Counted from the first letter of the stretch, positions 54,050 through 63,429 are shown. The stretch is 64,000 bases of DNA from Ruminococcus flavefaciens FD-1 (GCA_000174895.1 ACOK01000093.1:16843-80842); one strand, 5' to 3'. A program made the numbers and translations. Notes: generated from the sequence alone by a model not told the origin.

Positions 54050-54958
54050 TCAAGTGTCACGGTTTGATTCGGCATACTCCTCAATTAAATAAGTATCCAA
54101 AGCAGCAGCGAGATTTACAGCTAGCTTCGCCATAGGCTTTGAAATCACAACTTCTTTTGCTCCTGCACCGTGGTCAGCTCCTGAATTGTTGCGTATAAAC
54201 GGTAATGACTTCATTACTTGACTCTCAAAGCCGCCGACGGGCATAGTAGCAGGTACTCTTAATAAAGTGTCTTTATATTTCTGTGTCAGCTCATTAGCAC
54301 TGCCCTTATCAAAACCGAGGATTACTTTCAATACGCTCTCATAGCTCTTTCCTGCGTTATTGATTGCAGACTGATAATCGCCGTTCTCTAATGCTTCAAC
54401 AGCCGTTGTGAGTTCAATAAATGCAGACTGAAATTTCGGCTCTGCATCTTTAAGCTCTTTCATCTGTTCAAGTGCCTTAGCTTTTACATCACATTCAAAT
54501 TGCTGGGCATCGATTTTTATCATCTTTCCGTTAAGCATTTTCCACGGCAGATCATATTCCTCAAAAAAAGCATTAAGGGCAGATGAATATTCAGACTTCT
54601 CGCCGTCTGAAAGATTATCATATTCCAATTCAGCCACCGAAAAAATAAAAGCAACACACCAATTCTCTAAGCCAACTCCTCTGGCATAGGGCGAGAACAT
54701 TTCCATTGGAGAAGCCTGAATGTATGGAACGCCCATAATATCATTAAACTGCGCACAAGCATATAGAAAAGCATCTGTTTCAATGGTGTTGTCATAATCA
54801 TAACGGTCAGGGTGCAGTATCATCGGTTCAGCAAAATCCTGAATTACTGCTACAAGTTTCTGCCGAACCTTATAGTTTATCTCTCCACATATAACATCGT
54901 GGATATTATTGCTCTCAGGCTCAAAAACAAGGTCTTTATAGCGTTTAGCGAAAATCAT
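54050..54958 (-). CDS. abortive-infection-like protein with HEPN-type C-terminus
   Basis: 302 residues from the ATG at 54958 (ATGA overlap with hsdS). The N-terminal 150 residues are AbiJ-N-like. The C-terminal part has AINNAGKSYESVLKVIL and Arg266-x6-His273 (RNNSGADH), the Abi_C/HEPN catalytic pattern of RNases. Location inside a type I R-M operon suggests a backup suicide or RNase response. Confidence 0.65.
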   Translation of the reverse strand: MIFAKRYKDLVFEPESNNIHDVICGEINYKVRQKLVAVIQDFAEPMILHPDRYDYDNTIETDAFLYACAQFNDIMGVPYIQASPMEMFSPYARGVGLENWCVAFIFSVAELEYDNLSDGEKSEYSSALNAFFEEYDLPWKMLNGKMIKIDAQQFECDVKAKALEQMKELKDAEPKFQSAFIELTTAVEALENGDYQSAINNAGKSYESVLKVILGFDKGSANELTQKYKDTLLRVPATMPVGGFESQVMKSLPFIRNNSGADHGAGAKEVVISKPMAKLAVNLAAALDTYLIEEYAESNRDT

Positions 54959-55509
54959 ATATCTCTGCCTTCCCTTACAGCACTTCTTACAAGGATAGGG
55001 CAAAGATCTTTAATCTTGACATTCAACTTTTGAACACGTCTTATTGCCTTATAAATATCGACATATTTTCTCTGTACAGAAATATCTGGCAATTCAAAAG
55101 AAATTTCCTCAAATCTATCAATATCAAGATTTGATCTGATACTACTATCGCTAATAAACCAACCGTATCTGTCCATTTCATTGCTTAGAAACTGCATAAA
55201 GAAGTATTCTGGAAGGACAATCTCAGTGTTTTTTATTTCAAACGTAGTATATGCAGGAGATATAATAATTGGAGAGCCTTTGTAAAGACCAATCCTTATA
55301 CACTTATCTCGACCTGTCTGCATACCGCTAAAAACAAAACGATTATCCCTAACAACTTTGTATTTTCGAGCATCTATTCCCTCGGTACTTGCCACCGTAG
55401 GCATAAATTCTTTGTTGATATTTATGCCATAAAAGTCTCTGATTGCTCCATCGGTATTTCTTTCATCAACATATGAGATGAGTTCTCCTACACGCTTTAT
55501 CATAATCAT
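54955..55509 (-). CDS. hsdS: half-size HsdS specificity subunit
   Basis: 184 residues, one target-recognition domain (about 20-145) and one conserved helix (QRKYVDIYKAIRRVQKLNVK). Classical HsdS has two such halves, so this protein would have to dimerise or recognise a palindromic site. Overlaps hsdM by 4 bases. The start at 55509 or the ATG at 55503 are both possible. Confidence 0.75.
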   Translation of the reverse strand: MIMIKRVGELISYVDERNTDGAIRDFYGININKEFMPTVASTEGIDARKYKVVRDNRFVFSGMQTGRDKCIRIGLYKGSPIIISPAYTTFEIKNTEIVLPEYFFMQFLSNEMDRYGWFISDSSIRSNLDIDRFEEISFELPDISVQRKYVDIYKAIRRVQKLNVKIKDLCPILVRSAVREGRDI

Positions 55510-57098
55510 TCTTCAATCTCCTTTGCAGCTCGTTCAAGAAGTGATAGAGTTTCTCTTTCGTATTCCATAGATGTTTTAATCTCTTTCTTGATTTCTTCCA
55601 TTAAAGATACAACATCTAATTGTGTATCGTGATTAATAAACTCAATATATTTGCTTGGTGCTAAAGAGTAGTTGTTACTGCGAATTTCGTCCAATGTTGC
55701 CGATTGGCAGATTTCAGGGATATTAGCATAAAGCGTGGTATCTGAACTTTGCCAGTTGTTATAGATTGTTTTAGCTTCAGCAATCTGTTCATCAGTAAAA
55801 ACAGTCTTTTTCTTTCTCTTCCCTTTATCAATCACGATTTCCTCTATGTTGCTATCCCAACTTCTCAAATCCATAAACAGTACTTCATTAGTACGGTCAC
55901 GGAGCTGTCTGCCGTTTACGGTACACGCTTTCTTATTCATATTCACTATCCATAGCGTTACGGAAATATCAGTCGTATAGAACATATCACGGGGCAAAAC
56001 AATGATAGCTTCAACACGGTCACGCTCCAATATTTCCTTGCGAAGCGTACCTTCAGCGTCACTTGCGTTAAGCGCACCATTGGCAAGCAGAAAACCTGCA
56101 ACACCGTGATTAACATCGAGCTTAGACAACATATGCAATATCCATGCATAGTTAGCATTAGCCACAGGCGGCATAACTGAGTAGCCAGCTCTCATAAAGC
56201 GAGAATCGTTCACAAGCTCATCTTCTGCTCTCCAGCCTTTGAGGTTAAAGGGAGGATTCGCCATTATGTAGTCAACGGTCTTGTCCTTGTGCAGGTCATT
56301 TGTGAATGTCGAAGCGTTAGTATCACCGAGGTTATGGGCAATACCACGAATAGCGAGGTTCATCTTACAGAGTCGCCAAGTGTCAGGATTGCTCTCCTGA
56401 CCGATGATAGATACTTTCTGCCTATTGCCGTTATGACGGTCAACGAATTTCAGCGACTGCACGAACATACCACCTGAACCGCAGCAGGGGTCATATACAA
56501 CGCCGCTGTAAGGCTCGATCATTTCAGCGATCAACTTAACAACACAGGCAGGCGTGTAGAATTCACCGTCCTCCTTAGTACCCGAAGCGGCGTACACTTG
56601 CAGGAAGTATTCATAAACTCTGCCGATAAGGTCTTCTTCCTGAAAACGCTCCTCGCTTATCTGATTAACATTGTCAATAAGGTCTTTGATTTTTGACTTG
56701 TCCGCACCGAGCGTAGCAAAGAGGTTCAACGGCAGCGCACCTTTCAGCGGAGGGTTGCTGTCCTCAATGTCAGCCATAGCCTGGTCTATGATAACCGCAA
56801 TATCATTAGCCGAAGCATTCTTGACAATGTAAGACCAACGGGCAGTTTCCTTCAGATAGAACACGTTAACAGCGTTATAGAACGATACCTTTTCAAGAAA
56901 TGCAGGAATCTCACCATATTGCTCTATAAGCTCAGCACGACGTTATTCAAACTTATCTCCTGCAAATTTCAGGAATACCAAGCCAATAACAGCATCTCTG
57001 TTCTTCTCTGTGCTACCAATGCCACGCAGAGCGACACGGCAGTTCCATAGTACAGTTTCAAGGGAAACCTGAACTTCTTTTTTCGCAGCTTTTGCCAT
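55506..57098 (-). pseudogene. hsdM: HsdM DNA methyltransferase with in-frame TAA at codon 52
   Basis: From the ATG at 57098 the frame reads a typical HsdM N-terminus (VLWNCRVALRGIG, AVIGLVFLKFAGDKFE). A TAA at 56943-56945 then replaces one codon, and the same frame continues RRAELIEQYG to the end (530 codons in all). The catalytic half has DPCCGSGG and the adenine-methylase motif NPPF. If the stop is real, methylation is lost or depends on readthrough or reinitiation. A restriction system without its methylase would be lethal unless HsdR is also inactive, so read-level checking matters. Confidence 0.8.
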
Positions 57099-57148
57099 AT
57101 ATAAAAACCTCTTTCAAGAATTGTTTACAACAGTATATACGTAACAAT

Positions 57149-57177
57149 ATTATACTACATTTTGCACAAATAGTCAA
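57149..57177 (-). promoter_or_regulatory. promoter of the restriction/defence operon
   Basis: On the minus strand, TTGACT (57177-57172), 17 bases, TATAAT (57154-57149), 50 bases upstream of hsdM. Confidence 0.8.
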
Positions 57178-57254
57178 TTATTCGACAGTGGATTTCCCTA
57201 ATAATTTATGTAGGTATTTGCTTGTTATATTACAATAGTTAAAGCATATGCAAT

Positions 57255-57281
57255 AAAAAGCCCCGCTTGCTAAAGCGGGGC
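57255..57281 (-). terminator. terminator after HEPN-like gene
   Basis: GCCCCGCTT / AAGCGGGGC, followed by a T-run on the minus strand. It isolates hsdM from the gene at 57389. Confidence 0.85.
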
Positions 57282-57388
57282 AAACTATCACTATAAGTAT
57301 GTTATTAAGCGGAAGGACTACTACTTATATGACAACAAGAATGTACGGGTTTTATCATGTCATTAATAGGGAAAACTCAAGTATTATA

Positions 57389-58066
57389 CTATAGGGATAA
57401 TAGCTCGATTCTCCAAAGATGTTTTATTAAAACATCCATAAAATTATAGTATTTTTTCACATATTTCTTTAGTGTAATTATGTTAATCTCAATTGTTTCA
57501 TTTCTATGCTTATTTGTTGATATTGGTATTTCAATTTGTACATCTTCAAAAAAATCATATTGATTAAAAAAATCTCCATAATGGACAACCGAATCTCTTG
57601 GCTTAACACAATCGGCTATCCAATCTTCGTATTCCGAAAGAATGTATGAGAATACCTCATCCTTTTCTTTCATTTGGTTACAGAATGAAAGAAAACCTGT
57701 ATAAGACGCCGATCCATCTTCTTTTATTGTTTTATGTCCAAGTGTAGTATCTTTTGATATCCCTCTATAATACTCACAAAAAATACCAATTATCCTATCG
57801 AGACTTGATTTTATGGATATCAAAGTATTTTGTAGTTCAATAATTACTTGACACGCTCGAAGCCCCAAACTAATTTTATTATCTTCATCAAACTTTTCAA
57901 AATGGTCATAAAATGCATCAATAAGAAAAGCATTAACATAATTATTATAGCAATACGCTACCGAAATATAAGATGACCTTGATTCAAGAAGCCATAATGC
58001 AGTTTTGCTTGGCTCATGTTTTTCATCTCGATGCTGCCATATACAAATATTGGTTTTTGTTTCCAT
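57389..58066 (-). CDS. HEPN-like protein (225 aa), candidate toxin or defence RNase
   Basis: All-helical. Carries Arg157-x4-His162 (RDSVVH), the catalytic pattern of HEPN RNases, near the usual position in the fourth helix. It is preceded by a poor ribosome site and followed by a strong terminator, so monocistronic. I cannot name the subfamily. Its place between R-M and Abi-type genes supports a defence role. Confidence 0.5.
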   Translation of the reverse strand: METKTNICIWQHRDEKHEPSKTALWLLESRSSYISVAYCYNNYVNAFLIDAFYDHFEKFDEDNKISLGLRACQVIIELQNTLISIKSSLDRIIGIFCEYYRGISKDTTLGHKTIKEDGSASYTGFLSFCNQMKEKDEVFSYILSEYEDWIADCVKPRDSVVHYGDFFNQYDFFEDVQIEIPISTNKHRNETIEINIITLKKYVKKYYNFMDVLIKHLWRIELLSL

Positions 58067-58497
58067 TACCGAAATTCTAGGTAAAAAATTTTTCCCAAAT
58101 TCGTATTATGGTAAATTTAAAAATCTTCTCAAAATAAATTCAAAGGTGGGTTTGAGGTGTATCCATTATATAGATTTTAATCGAATTCAATAAACGTTTC
58201 TCCCGACAATGATAATAACGTGTGATACCTATGTTATTTAGTATAACATAATCTGGTAGAAAAAATCAAATTTGCAACACGAATTAATAATATTAACATA
58301 AATTCTTCCGTGTTTTACATACGCCTCCAACGTCCTTAAGTCGTGAAATAGCTTATCAATAATTTGCGGATACCATTGTGTTTCGTACTATGCCTATTAT
58401 AACGACAACATCAACACAGAGATTTAGAGGATAAATCGACGGAAAGGTTGTCATAACTGAAATAATACTGTATGACACGGAATTGTTTAATAGTTAA
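58067..58497. other. non-coding gap with one small dyad
   Basis: AT-rich. The only structure seen is TATGTTAT-TTAGT-ATAACATA (58230-58250), a perfect 8-bp dyad that could be an operator or attenuator. No gene found. Confidence 0.45.
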
Positions 58498-58980
58498 TCA
58501 GCTTTTTGGGGGGCGTAAACCATACTTCATTTCACAAATTGATTCTAAAACGCTAATAAATATATCAATAAACTTGAGATTGTAGTTTTTTGAATTTGGA
58601 TTATTTTCGTAGAAGTATCGTATTTCTACAAAAGAGTTTGAAAATGTATTCAACTCATTTACAAACGTTGTTTCATCATACTTTTTATTATCAGATGAAT
58701 TAAGAGCCGATATGCAGCGATACACAATTAAATCATATGTGTTTTTATCTTCTCGTTCAAGTTTTGTAAATATTTCGCCTAATTTATGTCCACGGACTTC
58801 TTTTTTGAATAGAGATTTTAAGAAAAGCTCACATGCAAAAGCACCATTAACCATTGCGGGTATTATTAAAGAAAAATCTCTATAATTCATTGTTGTACGA
58901 CTCAACATATGCTTCTTTATTAACACTCTATACGAATGTGCAAAGGCTAAACCATCATCATATGAAGTAAGTGCGTTCAT
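58498..58980 (-). CDS. HEPN-domain protein (160 aa)
   Basis: From the ATG at 58980, with GAGGTG in front. FACELFLKSLF and RGHKLGEIF followed by EIRYFYEN are the typical helices of a stand-alone HEPN group often found with nucleotidyltransferases or in defence islands. Helical throughout. No partner nucleotidyltransferase is adjacent. Confidence 0.65.
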   Translation of the reverse strand: MNALTSYDDGLAFAHSYRVLIKKHMLSRTTMNYRDFSLIIPAMVNGAFACELFLKSLFKKEVRGHKLGEIFTKLEREDKNTYDLIVYRCISALNSSDNKKYDETTFVNELNTFSNSFVEIRYFYENNPNSKNYNLKFIDIFISVLESICEMKYGLRPPKS

Positions 58981-59039
58981 CACCATCACCTCGTGATCTA
59001 TTTTTACCAGTATAATAATCAAAACACATATAAAGCAGA

Positions 59040-59195
59040 CTGACCGTATAGTCCAGTTCTATCGTCGCGAAACTCGCACATCTTGCTGAGGTGCAGAACT
59101 TATCTAAAGCCTCTTTTTCGGACATTCCATATTTTTCTGAAATAAGACGAACAATTTCGGGAATAATGACGCTCTAACCGTTTCGTAGTTCATGT
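59040..59195 (-). pseudogene. frameshifted DUF3791-like remnant
   Basis: MNYETVRA begins in one frame. The continuation IIPEIVRLISEKYGMSEKEA is in another, consistent with one lost base near 59170. Family resemblance is from memory: DUF3791 genes pair with DUF3990 toxins. The end has decayed into the next gene's leader. Confidence 0.4.
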
Positions 59196-59266
59196 TTGTA
59201 CCTACACAATAGCAAATGGAATTACGCAACCATTTTTATATGCTAATTTTTTTGGCTCATCATTTG

Positions 59267-60073
59267 TTAGTTCTCCGAATTATTAATGATTGAATCATAG
59301 AAGCCGTCTCTGTTTCCATAATAATCCAGCAAAAAGAACAATGAAGTGTTCAGTATATGTAAAACAGAATCTTTCATAATACTGTTTTTCTGGATAGCTG
59401 CGATTTTCTCACCTGGAGAAAAAGATAAATACTTAGTATACGGGACGCCCTTTAACTCCTCATGACCTGACATAAATGCGAGTTTATTAACGTGCATACG
59501 CATAAGATCAGTATAGTTTTTCTTAGTATAATCCTGAATCGTAAAGCCTGCTAAATGCTTAGATGAAGCTATTTCCTTATAATTCGGAATATCATCAAGT
59601 GCAATAGTATTATATATGAATTGCTTGTCATAAAATGAATTAGCATCCCTGTATGACTCCATCATCGGATAATTGATGTACAGCTTTCCTTTTGAAGGGT
59701 CTGTCTCATCATTAAAGAAACCTGCCATTTCTATAAGCCGGTCTATATTCCTGCTTATACGAGAAGTGAGTGGAGGAGGATCCTGACGTTCATTAGGTCT
59801 TTTGTCCTGAAGTTCGCTATCAAATATAAGATAAGTGAAAGCGAAGTCTTCCCGAAGCACTTCTTTTTGTTCTTCGGGAAGATTGAACTCACGGAGTATA
59901 TCCTTAATATCACATTGGAATTCTGTTCGTTTCGCCTTATCATAAAGAGCGAAGAGATTGGATCTGACAGCGTAGATCTGATACTTCATACCATACAGTT
60001 CGGTCAGCCGTGATATAAAATCAGTTTCAGTTTTTTCACCTTCAACTATTAACAGTATCTTAGCATTACTCAT
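59267..60073 (-). CDS. RloB-like TOPRIM nuclease partner
   Basis: 268 residues. TOPRIM start ILLIVEGEKTE with Glu11, and an acidic pair in IFDSELQD (Asp85, Glu87). The C-terminus is helical. Overlaps the ATPase gene by 8 bases. ATPase-plus-TOPRIM pairs of this design (AbiL/RloAB, PARIS-like) stop phage infection, with the TOPRIM protein as nuclease effector. Which subtype this is cannot be fixed by eye. Confidence 0.7.
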   Translation of the reverse strand: MSNAKILLIVEGEKTETDFISRLTELYGMKYQIYAVRSNLFALYDKAKRTEFQCDIKDILREFNLPEEQKEVLREDFAFTYLIFDSELQDKRPNERQDPPPLTSRISRNIDRLIEMAGFFNDETDPSKGKLYINYPMMESYRDANSFYDKQFIYNTIALDDIPNYKEIASSKHLAGFTIQDYTKKNYTDLMRMHVNKLAFMSGHEELKGVPYTKYLSFSPGEKIAAIQKNSIMKDSVLHILNTSLFFLLDYYGNRDGFYDSIINNSEN

Positions 60074-61184
60074 CTATAAACGCTCCATTAACGTACATCT
60101 TTTCAAGATTGTGAGCTTCTCTTATCTCCTTATCCGTTGAATTGAATAAGCTTGCAATTTTATTCTGTGTCATAAGATAGCAACAGTCAGGACGAGTAAG
60201 CTTATTCTGCATAAGATAGGTGTTGTGCGTCGTTACTATAGATTGGAATCCCTTGCATTTATTAAGTTCTTCTACTATGAGTTTTGCCGACTCAAAATGC
60301 AGGAAAGCGTCGAATTCGTCAGTAAATAAAAATGAGATTTTATCAAAAGCAATTGTTGTCCAAGCAAAGAATAGTGCAAGTGCCATCGTTCCTGTTGAAG
60401 CTACTGATGTAAAAAGTGTTTTAATTTCACCATTTTTGAAATAAGCTAACAATTGTCTTATACCATTGATATTTTCAAAATCAAGTTGATAATCGACGCC
60501 ATTACGCTTTAAAAAATCCTGGAATTCTCGTGTTTTGCCATGCTCATAAATAATATCAAAGAAATTGTGATTTCCGTTAGAAAAACCTGCATATGCACTA
60601 CTATCTGAGAGCCTCCGATACCAAAGCATATTCTCACAAAAATGTACCAGCTTAGTGATTATTGAATTATTATCGGTAGGAGTATTCCTATATATATACT
60701 TAATGACCGACAGTTTGTTATCGACAAGTTTGATATTCAAACTGCCTTTTATGCTATCATCAATAAAGTTTTTGTTTGATGTTGAGTTTCCATAGTGATA
60801 ATCAATTAGAGTTTTATCATTAACTAAGAGCTTTTCTGAAACGAGATTGTCGGGGTCCCACTTTTTATATTCATACTCAATGATATCATTATCAAAAGCA
60901 AAAGTATATTTGAAAGTTGCAGGTTCATGCAAATTTTCCAAGCATATATAGTTTTGAAGGTAAATAAAGGGAATACGTTCTTTATCTGTAAGATGTGACA
61001 CAATATCAAACATAGCTATTCCCAAGCTAGTTTTTCCAACGCTATTTTTACCATAAATTATAGCCTTTTTAACAATACCGTTTTCAGTAAGATTCTGATT
61101 GAATTCGTAATCTCTTGCAGTAAGATCAAAGACAAGCCTTTTTGAGAATCCTTTGAAATTTTCAACTTCAAACTTTTTCAGCAT
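60066..61184 (-). CDS. AAA15/ABC-type ATPase of a phage-defence pair
   Basis: 372 residues from the ATG at 61184 (AGGAGG). The N-terminus LKKFEVENFKGF is typical of RecF/SMC-like ATPases, with Walker A YGKNSVGKT (44-52), Walker B FLFTDEFDAF and VTTHNTYLM. There is no OLD-type C-terminal TOPRIM, consistent with a separate partner. A TTGACT/TATACT promoter lies 38 bases upstream. Probably senses a phage trigger. Confidence 0.8.
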   Translation of the reverse strand: MLKKFEVENFKGFSKRLVFDLTARDYEFNQNLTENGIVKKAIIYGKNSVGKTSLGIAMFDIVSHLTDKERIPFIYLQNYICLENLHEPATFKYTFAFDNDIIEYEYKKWDPDNLVSEKLLVNDKTLIDYHYGNSTSNKNFIDDSIKGSLNIKLVDNKLSVIKYIYRNTPTDNNSIITKLVHFCENMLWYRRLSDSSAYAGFSNGNHNFFDIIYEHGKTREFQDFLKRNGVDYQLDFENINGIRQLLAYFKNGEIKTLFTSVASTGTMALALFFAWTTIAFDKISFLFTDEFDAFLHFESAKLIVEELNKCKGFQSIVTTHNTYLMQNKLTRPDCCYLMTQNKIASLFNSTDKEIREAHNLEKMYVNGAFIDE

Positions 61185-61221
61185 AGTGAAATTCCTCCTA
61201 ATACAGACTGATTCTATTGTC

Positions 61222-61250
61222 AGTATATCATTTTTATCGCACAAAGTCAA
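61222..61250 (-). promoter_or_regulatory. promoter of the ATPase/TOPRIM pair
   Basis: Minus strand: TTGACT (61250-61245), 17 bases, TATACT (61227-61222). Confidence 0.75.
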
Positions 61251-61454
61251 TAGTTTCCGTAGTTTTTTTACGGAGCCGTAATGTTTTTACGATATATTAT
61301 GTCTTATTATTTGATTCCTGTCCTGTATTATTCTAATTATATTTGTTAATATTTATGTATGGCGTACCAGAGAGCATACAATTGCTATAGTTTTCGGCAA
61401 TATTATATTGTCGAATAATACAGTCTGTTTATGGGACGTTTGCTGAGAAATCTC

Positions 61455-61483
61455 TTGAAAAATAGGGCTTGGTATGGTATAAT
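61455..61483 (+). promoter_or_regulatory. promoter of the DUF1016 gene
   Basis: TTGAAA (61455-61460), 17 bases, TATAAT (61478-61483), 33 bases before the ATG. Confidence 0.75.
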
Positions 61484-61515
61484 GGGGATATCATCAGGAA
61501 ATGAGGGCGAACCCT

Positions 61516-62541
61516 ATGGATAATGAAATTATAAAAGCTGAGAGCAATTCGGAGGATATATATACTTCCATACGTTCTTCTGTAATAACAGCGCAAAATA
61601 AAGTGTATGCCGCCGTCAATACTGCAATGGTAATTGCTTACTGGGAGATTGGCGAGCAGATATACAAGGCTTGCGGAGAAAATGACAGAGCTGAGTATGG
61701 CAAAAATCTTTTGAAGTACCTATCTGACAAACTCACTACCGAATTCGGAAAAGGCTTTACAGAGCGAAATCTACGGGCAATGCGTCAGTTTTATAGCTGT
61801 TTCCCGAATCGGCACACACTGTGTGCCGAATTGAGCTGGTCGCATTATCGCATACTTATGAAGATTGCCGATAAGACTGCCCGTGATTTTTATACAGAAG
61901 AATGTGCAAAATCAGCGTGGAGCGTCCGCCAGCTTGAAAGGCAGATCAATACGATGTACTATCAGCGGCTGCTTGCAAGCAAGGACAAGTCCTCGGTGGC
62001 AGCGGAAATACAGACCAGCACGCCAAAGCCGGAGTATGAGAAAGCGATAAAAGATCCGTATATCATGGAATTTCTGCAGATAAAGCCTGATACCCATGTA
62101 TATGAAAGCGATATAGAGCAGGCTCTGATAGACCATTTACAGCAGTTCCTTTTGGAGCTTGGACGCGGTTTTTCCTTTGTATCACGGCAAAAGCGTTTTA
62201 CTCTTGACGGGCAGGACTTCTTCATTGACCTTGTTTTTTACAACTATATCCTTAAATGCTTTGTGCTGTTTGATCTGAAAACGGATAAGCTGACGCATCA
62301 GGATTTGGGACAGATGCAGATGTATGTTAACTACTACACAAGAGAACTGATGAACGAAGGAGATAATCCTCCTATCGGTATCGTGCTGTGTGCTGAGAAG
62401 AATGATGCAATTGTAAAATATACTCTGCCAGAAGGCAATAACCAGATATTTGCTTCAAAGTATTTCACATACCTTCCGACTGAGGAAGAGCTGAAACGAG
62501 AACTCAGAATCGACGAATTCCAAAAGCTTGATGAAGAATAA
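61516..62541 (+). CDS. DUF1016/YhcG-like PD-(D/E)xK nuclease-fold protein
   Basis: 341 residues. The N-terminal helical DUF1016_N part contains YWEIGEQI and FSERN-like FTERNLRAMRQFY. The C-terminal nuclease fold has QDFFIDLVFYN and LFDLKTDK (Asp and Lys of the active site). Found widely beside type I R-M genes and transposons. Probably a DNA-binding or recombination-linked nuclease. Runs opposite to the rest of the island. Confidence 0.85.
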   Translation: MDNEIIKAESNSEDIYTSIRSSVITAQNKVYAAVNTAMVIAYWEIGEQIYKACGENDRAEYGKNLLKYLSDKLTTEFGKGFTERNLRAMRQFYSCFPNRHTLCAELSWSHYRILMKIADKTARDFYTEECAKSAWSVRQLERQINTMYYQRLLASKDKSSVAAEIQTSTPKPEYEKAIKDPYIMEFLQIKPDTHVYESDIEQALIDHLQQFLLELGRGFSFVSRQKRFTLDGQDFFIDLVFYNYILKCFVLFDLKTDKLTHQDLGQMQMYVNYYTRELMNEGDNPPIGIVLCAEKNDAIVKYTLPEGNNQIFASKYFTYLPTEEELKRELRIDEFQKLDEE

Positions 62542-62587
62542 CTCGTAAGTGTATTATAAATCTCTGCTATAAGAACTGTATAAAAAT

Positions 62588-62616
62588 AAGCACCCTAATT
62601 TGAAATTAAGGTGCTT
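62588..62616 (-). terminator. terminator of Xis-like gene
   Basis: A 13-base near-perfect stem, AAGCACC...GGTGCTT, with T-rich tail on the minus strand, just after the stop at 62626. Confidence 0.8.
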
Positions 62617-62625
62617 GTAATTGTA

Positions 62626-63084
62626 TTATCTGTTAGTCCTGTAGCAATGTCTGCTGATTTCACGTTTATCTATCTCGCATATCAATTCTCCGTGTTCGCA
62701 GAGCGGTTTCAGCAGATAGTCACGGCAGAAGCCTGCCCCGAGATTGAGATGCTGAGCTATCTCGGTTATTGTCCTGCGAGTTCGGCAATAGCGGAGCACC
62801 TCTCTTTGATAATCGCGGACATTCGGTTTATCGCTAACAGCGTAGACTGCAAGATACTCCAGAACCCATTCTTTCGGATATATCAGGCGATTGCCTAAGT
62901 TGTAGTGACGCAGCATACCGCAATTTTTCAGATTCAATACAGTGACTCTGCCGACTCCAAGCATCTTCATTACATCTTTTGTTCCGAGTGCATCGGGATA
63001 ATTGGAATACAGCTTTTTGAGCTTGACTACCGTTCGGAGCTGAGCTGAAGTCAACTCCCAATCGTTTTCATAATCGGCTTTCAT
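62626..63084 (-). CDS. Xis-like DNA-binding protein with winged C-terminus (152 aa)
   Basis: The N-terminal half is a homologue of the Xis at 40433 (PDALGTKDVMKMLGVGRVTV). The C-terminal half (about 88-150) looks like a second winged helix (RTITEIAQHLNLGAGFCRDY). Located 294 bases from the right attachment repeat. Candidate excisionase or end-binding factor of the tRNA element. Confidence 0.7.
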   Translation of the reverse strand: MKADYENDWELTSAQLRTVVKLKKLYSNYPDALGTKDVMKMLGVGRVTVLNLKNCGMLRHYNLGNRLIYPKEWVLEYLAVYAVSDKPNVRDYQREVLRYCRTRRTITEIAQHLNLGAGFCRDYLLKPLCEHGELICEIDKREISRHCYRTNR

Positions 63085-63178
63085 ATGCTTCCTCTTTTCT
63101 CAATGATATTTTGTTGCTGAAGCGGAATTATACATATTTCGTTAACGGTGTACACAAAAACCGTTCACAATCGTATCT

Positions 63179-63198
63179 AACACTTTTCTAACACTTTT
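63179..63198. repeat. tandem arm-type repeats near the right end
   Basis: AACACTTTT occurs at 63179-63187 and 63190-63198, an 11-base period, in a gene-free stretch 180 bases from the attachment core. They resemble integrase arm-binding sites. Confidence 0.4.
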
Positions 63199-63377
63199 GA
63201 GACTTTTTTGCACGATTTTTGCTCAGATGTTGCTATCAGTCAAATACGTTAATATAGGCGTTTGCGGAGCTTAGATTTTCACACTTGGCTAAACACTGCC
63301 ATTTATCGCCTGATAGGCTGATACGTTCCGACACTAATTGGAACGTGCTGACACGTCCTGAAAAACGTCCGGCATGG

Positions 63378-63422
63378 CTCCAAAACCGCGTGCCGAGGGT
63401 TCAAGTCCTTCTGCCCCTGCCA
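63378..63422 (+). repeat. right attachment repeat (tRNA-Trp 3' fragment)
   Basis: Exact 45-bp copy of the tRNA end, without D arm or promoter, so not a working tRNA. Marks the right boundary of the integrated region. Confidence 0.85.
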
Positions 63423-63429
63423 GAATGAT

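Larger units (their letters stand above)
3205..63422. mobile_element. composite integrated region bounded by tRNA-Trp repeats (about 60 kb)
   Basis: The limits are the two 45-bp tRNA-Trp repeats. Contents fit accreted mobile DNA: a complete tyrosine integrase near the left end, a truncated one at 39-40 kb, two serine recombinases, primase/helicase debris, a mobilization module and a defence island. The right repeat is followed by a strong terminator, which looks like the tRNA's original downstream sequence. Whether the whole unit still excises together, or the repeats are relics around nested insertions, cannot be told from sequence. Confidence 0.6.

Noticed and set aside
63378..63422. Second tRNA gene
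   Set aside because: Only the 3' 45 bases are present, without D arm or promoter.
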